64,000 bases of DNA from Hemerocallis citrina (taxonomy: Eukaryota; Streptophyta; Magnoliopsida; Asparagales; Asphodelaceae), in the NCBI GenBank assembly GCA_017893485.1, contig CM030363.1:175183744-175247743 (forward strand), in the 5' to 3' direction. A program made the translations under genes and the position numbers. Numbering within the stretch: the stretch's first letter is position 1; each line of letters starts with the position of its first letter. Positions 56,564 to 64,000 of the stretch are shown piece after piece. A model generated the notes under the pieces. It worked only from the letters and a program-made list of their open reading frames with translations, did no database searches and was not told the DNA's origin.

Positions 56564-56835
56564 CTTCTTATAAAGCTCATCAAGCGCATCCGTTGTAATT
56601 GTATACCCAACTCTAAATGTCGGCATCGACAAACTATCCACCATATTCCTACTCACTGCTCTCTGCATTGTCGTAAACGACACGACACTCTCCAACTCTA
56701 CCCCCACCAGCAAAGTCACCCCCACATTCACCGCCCCACCACTCCCTCCCGCCGCTGCCCCTGCAGCTGCCTCCAAATCCTTTCACCACAATCCTTCCCA
56801 TGGCCCTCGTCCCCACCACTCCTGCCAACTCCACC
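56564..56835 (-). pseudogene. Plastid pyruvate dehydrogenase E2 exon (right arm)
   Basis: Mirror copy of 50287-50558. It shares the extra A after VVK that shifts the frame, but lacks the second, left-arm indel, so from MEAAAGAAAGGSGGAVNVGV through VELESVVSFTTMQRAVSRNM and the TFRVGYTITTDALDELYKK block the frame is open. The shared lesion must predate the duplication of the arms; the unshared one came later. Confidence 0.88.
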
Positions 56836-57276
56836 TGTTACAAAAACAACCCGGACATAATGAACATAATGAATTTAGAGCATGAATAAGGCTGCTTAGC
56901 GGTACATTGGAGAGCGTTTTTGGATCTAAAAGCACTTTTAAACTCAAACTCAAAATAGGTGTTCGAAAGCTGAATTAAATGTGTTTAGCCAAAATAACTT
57001 TTTCCAAACTACTACTTTTATCTTTTTCCCTAACACACCTAAAGTTAAACTAAACAATACTCAATCTCTCTGAAGACCCATCCTTGTCAGGAATGCTAAA
57101 TAGTGAGAGAACATGCATGATCAAACACATTAACCATTATAACAAAGGTATATACCATGTAGAATGCCTTCCAATATCCCCACCCCAATTTTCATCCAAA
57201 TATCACAACAATGGGTTGTACGTATCGAGGCATATATTACAAAAGTTAAAGGAGGAGATAGGTGGAAAACACTTAC

Positions 57277-57643
57277 TTTTCACATGCACCCTTCCTATAT
57301 CGATCCGCTTGATATATCTTTGATCCTCTATCATACCACGCTTTCGTATAGTTTGGATCTGACTTCCACTTCCGTTGATGTTTTAAACTCTAAAAAAACC
57401 AAAACCAAAAGCAACAACTTTGATAAAGACATAAACAACAAAGTAAAAATTAGTACATACACAGGAATGAGAGGCTTACCGGTCTCTCAGTATTAAGATA
57501 CCAAGGAGCCGAAGACATACACTGAGGAATATGGGGATTGATTTCTTTTCCATCTTCGTTAACCTCGGCCGGGGCAAGCCCCGCCTTTCGGGCCTCCTCC
57601 AATTCCAACTGTTTCCGATGGTCCTCTCGAGACTTAAAGGACA
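57277..57643 (-). pseudogene. SLU7: SLU7 fragment (right arm)
   Basis: Mirror copy: exon 57643-57480 and exon 57389-57277. The first exon keeps [12 protein letters not shown] with the conserved Ala and has [14 protein letters not shown] (Cys for Tyr, Thr for Ala). In the second exon the region after KSDPN shows sequence for YTKAW-like residues disturbed by small changes. The frame of the first exon is open. As on the left, nothing of the zinc knuckle or later SLU7 exons is present. Confidence 0.92.
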
Positions 57644-58073
57644 CTGCAATTCAGTACAGAATATATAAGTACATGAAAATTAAAACTTAGTGACATGAAA
57701 TGAAGGCAAAAATCATTTAACAACAGCTTGGATCTTAAACGCAGTCATAAAAGTAAAATTACTAATTGAACAATATCACAAATTAGAACCAATTTAATCA
57801 GTCAAAACCCTAAATTCCCAATTCATCAAACCCTAAATTGATGATAAAAAGCACAAACCCTAACAAAATTGATACTAAAATTGATACCGAAATCAAAATT
57901 TGTGCTGGCATGGGATGCCTATCTGTTTATGATAGATGAATCTCATCATCAGAACTTTATCTCATCTATGGAATTGTCTATATAGCACCAATCACAACAA
58001 AGGGTTCTAAAAAGTTATTGATATCAACATCTAAAATGGACGCTGAAATTGTAGTTAACGAAAATTCTTGATT

Positions 58074-58854
58074 TTTTTTATTTCAAAAATCAAAATTAAC
58101 TATCTAAAAAATATATAAATTCTAAATATTTTAATAGAACATAGAAAAAATGTTAATGCTTAATTGACTTCATTGCTTCTCTAAACAACATTGCTTTTCA
58201 TATTTAATTGACTTCATTGTTTCTCTAGTTAATTTTTTTTTTTGCAGATTAAAATCAAAACTGAAAAGCTTATGCAACATTGCTTATGAAGGGCTCAAAA
58301 CTAAAAAGCTTATGACTTCATTAATTTTTATTATAACTGTGTATTATATAATGTGAATGTGATCTTGCAAGTGTGGTTATAGTGAAACTGTACTCATTAT
58401 ATTATGGGTGCACTGTGGACATTAAGAAATGCAACATTCATAATCTCAAAGCTTAAACAGCCACTGGAATGCAAGTCTATTGATCAGTACCCATAGCTTC
58501 ACAAATGCAACATTGCTATGCGAAGCAACTGGAAGCTATGTGAAGTCTATTAGGAAATGCAACATTCATATTATGGGTGATCATATTATGGGTATAGATC
58601 AAATTGAACTGTGAAGCTATGTGAAGTGGAAACATCATTAACAGCATAAACAGCCACTGGAATCTTCACAAAAATAATTCACTTTAAGAAACTTATCATA
58701 ATCAGCATAATCTCAATTCTCAAACCCACATTCATAATCTCAAACCCACAATCACACTTGACAGTGTTCATAGTATAAACAGTGAAATCAGCAAAATTCA
58801 AATAAATCTAGAGGAAGAAGAAATCTCAAATCAGAAGCAAGATAAGCATATACC
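58074..58854. other. Right-arm-specific 781-bp segment
   Basis: This is absent from the left arm, where a 17-bp filler (agcggaaaggaaaggga, 49013-49029) stands instead. The segment is AT-rich and non-coding. It has internal repeats: ttaattgacttcattg.ttctcta twice near 58161 and 58206, and gaagctatgtgaagt plus aaatgcaacattcat..tatgggt near 58550-58630. No insertion signature (duplication or inverted ends) is seen, so a deletion from the left arm with filler is the simpler reading. Confidence 0.75.
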
Positions 58855-58999
58855 GCAATGGACATTTCATTTTCTGTTCCTTTTCCTTTGCCAGAATAAC
58901 TTGTTTCCTTTCTTTACGTTGGGTGGTTAAAAAGTAGGAATTAATAAAAAAATCAATCATAAGCAAAAGACCAACCAACTAATAAAGGGTGAAGCTTAC

Positions 59000-59299
59000 C
59001 TTGCGAAGAGATATTAGATGAAGCTCGCGTTCATCTCGAATGGTAACCCCGATATTTTTTTGTCGAAGGAATTGCACCTGCAATAGAAAAATATCAATTT
59101 TGAATGTAAGTGGACAATTAATTAATGTGCTAAGAATATAACGAAAAGCTTCACTTACTGCTTTTTCCAAGTCAACATCAACCTGTAAGGTATTAAAGTA
59201 AAAATTAAAATGTAAGGAACTTATTGTTATATCAAGAGTTGTAGATTTTTTTTTAAAAAAGGAGATACTTACATGGCCATATATAGTGATGTCATCCAT
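59000..59299 (-). pseudogene. Unrecognised three-exon gene fragment (right arm), splice sites intact
   Basis: Mirror of 48568-48867 with every splice signal intact. Exon a begins at ATG 59299. Exon b is preceded by ttacag and exon c by tattgcag. The second codon of exon c is CAA (Gln), giving an open 43-codon frame: MDDITIYGH, VDVDLEKA, then VQFLRQKNIGVTIRDERELH and LISLRK, followed by a gtaagc donor towards whatever came next. All phases are 0. The clean exon structure argues for a real host gene captured with its introns; no family is recognised. It might even be spliced to the SLU7 exons 1.4 kb downstream. Confidence 0.6.
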
Positions 59300-60859
59300 T
59301 ACTGTTCTTTAATTGGAGCAATTGATCTGTATATAAAGGAGGGGAAATATATGATGATTAACTTTGACGTTCTAATTATTTTAACAAACCAATCAAGACA
59401 TTGTAGAGTAATCTATTTTCTTCTTTGATGTTCTGATTAACTTTGATTATAAATTATTTTAAAATACGAACATAATAATATTAACAACTATGATCTAACT
59501 TTGATTATATATATTGATGTAGGAGATATGGTGTTTAGTCGGATGATCAAGAAAGATGAACAAGATGTAGAATAACTAAGCAAAGTTTTTTGGGAGAATC
59601 TCACTAAATCCCAAGATTCCATATCTGAAGAGCAGAAAATATCTTGAGTGCAACCCCTAACAATCTACTAAACCTACTATCACTGAGTGTGTATATTTTT
59701 TCCAAATTCGTTGGTTTACTGAGTCTGTATATTTAATTTTAATCTATTAACTATCGGCAAAAAGGAACTTGTTTTTCATTGCATCTTGTTGTTATACCAA
59801 TTCCATCTTAGTATTTCTGAGAGACGTATAGAAACTATAAAATCCTTTACCTAGGAAAACCTAGGTTCAAGCAATAGTTATAGTATCCCCCTAGCGAAGC
59901 TGAATCCAACATTAACCAGCGCATGAATCAAAATGGGTTTCAACAAAGATTGGACCCTAAGAAAACATTTATTACTACACAAATTCAGGCTATTGTGTAA
60001 TGTGCATAGTAGCTAAATAAGTAGATTAAAAACCCTCACTTGGGAAAACTGCAGTAATAGAAAAAAATGTTCTAAGAGGTATAAACTGGATTTAAGAGTG
60101 AAATGGCCCGTACTTCAAATTTCTGGGTGCCATCACATTAATGCAAGGTCAGCTACAATATGCAGGATGAGGGGACCAATGAATGCAGTAAAAGAGCCTA
60201 CTACAGTACTGAAAATGTCAAGTGCTTAATAGTAACAATCATAAGTCATTTTTGTAATGTTCAGAGAATGATAGCTACATATGCTAATAGTGATTTTGAG
60301 TACATAGCACGACAGTAAGTTAGAACACATGAATATGGCAACAAATAGATCAAAATATTCAAGGATTGTTAAAACATCTCATATAGTCATCGACTCTTTG
60401 TCCAGAGATTAAATTTCTACAGGTATGATTATCATTAGGCATTACCCTTCAGACATTATTCATCGGTTAGGTGCCATGGAATGACAATGAAATGGGTACG
60501 TACAATAAATTTGAGTTGGAAAATTGAAGACGTGCTACAGCTGTCAAAATAAACGCTTACAATTAGAAAAGAATAATTTACAATAAAAGCGAAGATGCAA
60601 AATAAATGAGAGATGAGGAGATTTAACTTTTAGCATATGCAATCAAATTTATTCCCAACTCATTTCAATAAACTACTAAGAACTTCACAAATCAACCTGC
60701 ATTCTCCATCCCTAATTTTTAAGATGTCATACACAACATATATGCTCGAGCATAATAAATAATTAAAGGATCATAGCAACCCCAGATTATCTATTTTAAC
60801 TATTTAGTCTGATTATATATAGAAAAGTAGATGGCCTGGCTCTTCTTCACTCCACCATC

Positions 60860-61078
60860 CTTCACTCCTCTTATCATCCCACCTCGCCACATCGGCATAT
60901 ACGTTCGAAAACAAAACCCAATACCCAGAATGCATAGGCTCCATGTCTATCAATTTTTTGGCTGAATATCTTCCATTTCAACATTCCCATGAATCCTACC
61001 ATTATTAAGGAGAGAATTCCATATACAGTCATCCGGTTCTATAGGCATGTTTTTGATGAACTCATAAGGAGAGAACTC
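60860..61078 (-). pseudogene. PPR protein C-terminal fragment (right arm)
   Basis: Mirror copy of 46788-47005. Here the sequence reads FIKNMPIEPDDCIWNSLLNN, with Asn and Ile where the left arm has His and Thr, both nearer to the PPR consensus. The downstream part (GRIHGNVEM, then LSN/YAD words near 60900) is shifted as in the left arm. Small differences between the copies show that the arms have been diverging since duplication. Confidence 0.75.
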
Positions 61079-62169
61079 TATATACATAATTCCAACTCAA
61101 GGATTATACCACACCTATCCTGCCTTAAGCAATTATAGAGGAACGCAACTAAACCCAAAACCAAATGTAGAATCTAACGAAGATCAATCTCAAATTAAAA
61201 CCCAAAATATAGAAATTTAATAATAAAATGACTGCATTCAAGTTCAAAATGTGGAAACAACAACAAAAATAAAAGCGTTGAAACCCTAGATCTCTAATCG
61301 ATAGGGAATTACTCGCTGCTGCCACTGACGATAGGGATGATGATGCACCTCCGATGCGGCCGCTGCTGCCACTGCCACCACCGAGAGTGGGGCCCACGAA
61401 GGGGGTGGAGAAGGCGGAGGATGCGGCCACCGCTGCCACTGCCACCACCGAGAGTGGGGCCCACGAAGGGGGTGGAGAAGGCGGCGGTCGTAAAGGAGAG
61501 GCAACGGGGTTTGGTGGAGGTTGGGAAGTGGAGGAGGGTGGAGGGGGGAGGATGGCTGGAGTGGCGGCGGTCGCGCCTAGGGGGAGAGCCCGGGGAAGAG
61601 AAAGAGAGAACCGATGGGTGATTTGGGGAAGGGGGAGAGAGAGATAGAGTCGGGGGAAGAGAGAGAGAGAGCGGGATGAGACAGAGAGACGGTGAGAAAG
61701 AGAAAGAATGGGTTGGCGGCGGTGGCGCCTGGGGGGAGAGCCCGGGGAAGAGAGCGAGAGAACCGATGGGTGATTTGGGGAAGGGAAAGAGAGAGAGTCG
61801 GGGGAAGAGAGAGAGAGAGAGAGAGAGGGATGAGACAGAGAGAACGGGGAGAAAGAGAGAGAGAACGAGGAATTTTTTTGGGGAAAAAGAGAGAGAGTGT
61901 GTGTGTGTGTTTTTTGAATTTGTGGAGTTTGAAATTTGGGCGGGAAAATATGTTTTGTGAGACTAGATCTGGTCCATTGATTTTGGGATAGATTGAATGT
62001 GAGCCACTTGATAGCTTTCTTTGTGTTTTATTATATAGACATATATGCTTACAATCCCGTCACATTTCAATTCTCCCTTCCTCTTTTCCTTCTCTGTCTG
62101 CCGAAAGCCCAACCAGACAAATCACATGTCCTTTTGCTTTCTCCACCTACCACATATATACCTTCTTTA

Positions 62170-62230
<61 letters not shown>
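62170..62230. repeat. (TA)n microsatellite
   Basis: About 30 TA units. The sequence to its right (gtaagtttattaagagctggg) begins a distinct unit, so the tract probably marks an insertion site, as with the MITE at 22.8 kb. Confidence 0.95.
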
Positions 62231-62233
<3 letters not shown>

Positions 62234-62812
62234 AGTTTATTAAGAGCTGGGGAGCTGAAATTCTCATCGGGAGCTGAAGATCTCAGCCGTTGGATATCGA
62301 TCCGATGGCTGAGATCTGATCCGCCCATCTTCAATGTGATGTGAGAATAGTTAGGGGCAAAAGTGGAATTTTCCCTACTCCTTATCGTCAGCTCTTCCCT
62401 TTCTTTCATCTCTATCTCCTATCTCCTCTCTCTCTCTCTCTGTCATCACTCCCGAACTTGATCTTTCTCTCATCGCTCTCGAACCCACAACGCAGCCCCC
62501 CAAATCAAATCGCTCGCAACCCCCAAACCCTAGCTTCGAAATCCATCTCCACCTCACTTCAACCGCAAACCCTAGAATCCTATCCCCCAAACCCTAGCTC
62601 AAATCCCAAATCGAACAACCCCGACGCTTCCCCTCCCCCCCGTACAGACGCTCCTCCATGACGCTCCCCGACCCACCCACAACCCCCGACCAATCTCCAT
62701 ATCCTCCATCTCCTACCTCAAATATCGTTCAAAATCCTCCCCGGATTCCCAAGTCGACGGCGACCCCGAAATCCAGGCTACTGCTTCCATCTAAGACACT
62801 ATCAGGTAGTCA
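62231..62812 (+). other. 5' unit of a chimera: hairpin, CT-rich leader and candidate first exon
   Basis: After the (TA)n tract come ggagctgaaattctcatcgg, a 40-bp hairpin (62278-62317), and a CT-rich stretch. A C-rich leader follows, with repeated aaaccctag words (62525-62600) typical of plant 5' untranslated regions. A possible ATG at 62658 opens a short proline-rich frame to a candidate donor ctatcag|gtagtc (about 62806-62812). It does not encode any part of the PRP8 N-terminus, so if spliced to the exon at 63892 the transcript would be chimeric. Confidence 0.45.
62278..62317. repeat. Hairpin, 40 bp
   Basis: agatctcagccgttggat pairs with atccgatggctgagatct; the only imperfection is a G:T-type mismatch. 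A hairpin of this wording is a common feature of transposon ends in plant genomes, but the element is not identified. Confidence 0.8.
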
Positions 62813-63891
62813 ATCCTAACCCTAGTTTTTGTGGCTAGATTTTGAATGCTTTCTGAGATTTTTACAAGGTTCTTTGAAATGGTCTATTTGGCTATATTAA
62901 TTTTGGAGTCATATGAAGATGTTTTGTAACTGGTAAACTGCTACAATTTTTAAAAAATAGTAAAATGAGGGTTTCTTGGGTCTCACAGTAAATTTTTCTA
63001 TGGAAATTGGTTTTGATGAAGATATATTGTTGTGTGCATTCCAAGTGTTTGAATAAATGTTACAACCAATGGGGATGTGTGGCTTGTAAGTGATTAAAAA
63101 GTAGGGACATTTAACTCTCTATTAGATGAGTTTTAGGATTTTAGATGGACATTGGTGTGGAATTGAATGGGGTTTTACTTTTGGGCAACTAAAATTCACA
63201 TTGATTTGCATGAAGTGAAAATTAATTATATATAAGTATTAGGAGTATCTTCATACCTCTTTGTTTAAGTTATTACGGAAAAATGGTGTGTGATGCTGCC
63301 AACTTAAGATATACAATAACCCTAGGTCAAAGGAAGGGTTTTAAGTGTTGTTTAGGACATTCATAGAAGGTGAATGCATTATATATGTTAGTGAACTTTT
63401 GATATATATTTCTTATTGACATTATTTATTTGTTATTCCATTCTAATACTAAATTTGGAGGAAATTAGTTCTACAGTATTTTTTTACAGTTTTAAGTCAC
63501 AAATTTTGAGGTGTTAAGAGATTTTATTTTGCTATTCATTTGGTGAGCTTGCCATACAATTTAAGCATTATGAGAATACAAATTAGTTGAGCAGTAGTAT
63601 ACCCGTTCAATGTCTTTAGGTAGTCAATAGAGTTTGAGAAAGACCAGATACTTATCTCTGTAACTTTATTATTCATATATTGTTCATCTTCATCACTTAT
63701 CACATTAGGAATTTGGATTAGGACTTTGGAAAAGAAGTATTCTAACTTTGAGAATACTTTATTTGTGTAACTTTACTATTCTCTATATACTCGTCATCAC
63801 TAATTCGCATTAGGTTTTTGATTATGACTGTAAAAAAGCATTCTAACGTTTCATCCCCTTTAACTTTGAACAACATTCTCATTTTTCTACA
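62813..63891 (+). other. Intron-like gene-free stretch
   Basis: AT-rich, T-rich plus strand, about 1.08 kb between a candidate donor (gtagtc) and the acceptor ttctacag before the PRP8 exon. The pair cttta.ctttgagaa..tt.tttgtgtaact.tattatt.tatatat..tcatc occurs twice (63650-63690 and 63750-63800), a diverged local duplication. No gene. Confidence 0.55.
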
Positions 63892-64000
63892 GGGACCATG
63901 GAGACATGTCATCAAAGAAGTACCGTCATGACAAATGTGTATACCTGGGTGCCCTTAAGTTTGTTCCTCATGCAGTGTACAAACTTTTTGAGAACATGCC
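63892..64000 (+). pseudogene. PRP8: PRP8 (spliceosome core protein) exon fragment, runs off the window
   Basis: After the acceptor ttctacag the frame reads [20 protein letters not shown], then [16 protein letters not shown] to the last base. This is the near-invariant N-terminal segment of PRP8, which scaffolds the U5 snRNP and the spliceosome active site. Two residues differ from the plant consensus I know: Cys for Arg in HDKRVYLG and Phe for Leu in KLLENMP. Both are at sites that are very strongly conserved. With an unrelated upstream exon in place of the PRP8 start, I take it as a captured fragment, but the rest lies beyond the window. Confidence 0.85.

Larger units (their letters stand above)
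53567..62039 (-). mobile_element. Right arm of giant inverted repeat: same element, opposite orientation
   Basis: 8,473 bp, the reverse complement of the left arm plus a 781-bp segment (58074-58854) that the left arm lacks. It ends at 62039 with attatataga, the same TCTATATAAT terminus; the next base outward on its strand is G, not the A expected at a Helitron insertion. It carries the same gene pieces, several in better condition than on the left. Confidence 0.88.

Noticed and set aside
61337..61991. Gly/Arg/Glu-rich frames at the right end of the palindrome and their mirror at 46.0-46.5 kb
   Set aside because: They are translations of GA/CT repeats and of the repeated gtggcagtggcag phrase; the frame is not preserved between arms.
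45831..62039. Reading the palindrome as a fold-back sequencing artefact
   Set aside because: The arms differ by many scattered substitutions, arm-specific frameshifts and a 781-bp segment with filler, which a single molecule read twice would not show. A false join of two haplotypes is harder to exclude and is listed as a test.
45831..62039. Classifying the palindrome as a Pack-MULE with very long terminal inverted repeats
   Set aside because: No 8-11 bp duplication is seen at the outer ends (caatccaataa on the left against catatatgc on the right), and the terminus matches a small element with a Helitron-type 3' end. Not fully excluded.
1..64000. CRISPR arrays, operons, ribosome-binding sites and replication origins
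   Set aside because: The window is plant nuclear DNA; no regularly spaced short repeats with unique spacers and no bacterial gene organisation were seen.

Overview
This looks like nuclear DNA of a flowering plant, probably a eudicot (low confidence on the clade). The evidence is AT-rich non-coding DNA with GT/AG-spliced gene fragments, long (TA)n tracts, and plant-type transposons of nearly every class. I see no intact host gene, no tRNA or rRNA gene and no CRISPR array. Almost everything is nested, decayed mobile DNA, or host-gene pieces carried by it.

Layout. 0-2.65 kb: a decayed PIF/Harbinger DNA transposon with a Myb/SANT-type ORF1 (+) converging on a DDE transposase (-). 2.9-4.8 kb: a plant mobile domain pseudogene (-). 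5.4-14.2 kb: two related, heavily mutated Ty1/copia elements (+). The first is split by a nearly full-length RTE-type LINE (-) with a 13-bp target-site duplication (TSD). 15.5-21.6 kb: long non-coding LTR-like sequence. 22.1-23.0 kb: a small Helitron and a foldback MITE between (TA)n tracts. 23.8-32.6 kb: a Ty3/gypsy element (-) carrying a copia element with two LTRs but only gag and protease (24.4-27.5 kb) and a non-autonomous hAT element with a perfect 8-bp TSD (30.9-31.8 kb). 32.9 to about 40.3 kb: a long LTR, related to the one at 15.5-19.1 kb but in opposite orientation. It is interrupted by a young, almost complete copia element (33.4-38.3 kb, TSD tcagt). 41.3-44.65 kb: another long LTR-like block, carrying a 463-bp solo LTR with TSD agcgt. 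44.65-45.7 kb: a second copy of the gypsy LTR of 23.8 kb.

The most striking structure is 45.83-62.04 kb: a giant, almost spacerless inverted repeat. The left arm is 45831-53551 and the right arm 53567-62039, with only 15 bp between them. Each arm carries, in one orientation, pieces of several host genes: a PPR protein, an unrecognised three-exon gene, the splicing factor SLU7, the E2 acyltransferase of plastid pyruvate dehydrogenase, and a GDSL esterase. Both outer ends are the same Helitron-like 5' terminus (TCTATATAATAAAAC). A small relative at 22.2-22.7 kb has the matching Helitron 3' end, a GC hairpin followed by CTAGT. I therefore read the palindrome as two copies of a gene-capturing Helitron joined tail to tail, with both 3' ends missing. 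If transcribed through the centre it would give a long hairpin RNA containing exon sequence of several housekeeping genes.

The window closes with another chimera (62.2-64.0 kb): a TA-flanked unit whose unrelated first exon splices towards an exon of the spliceosome gene PRP8, which runs off the end. The genes do not form a pathway. They are cargo and wreckage of successive insertions, and the nesting gives their relative order.
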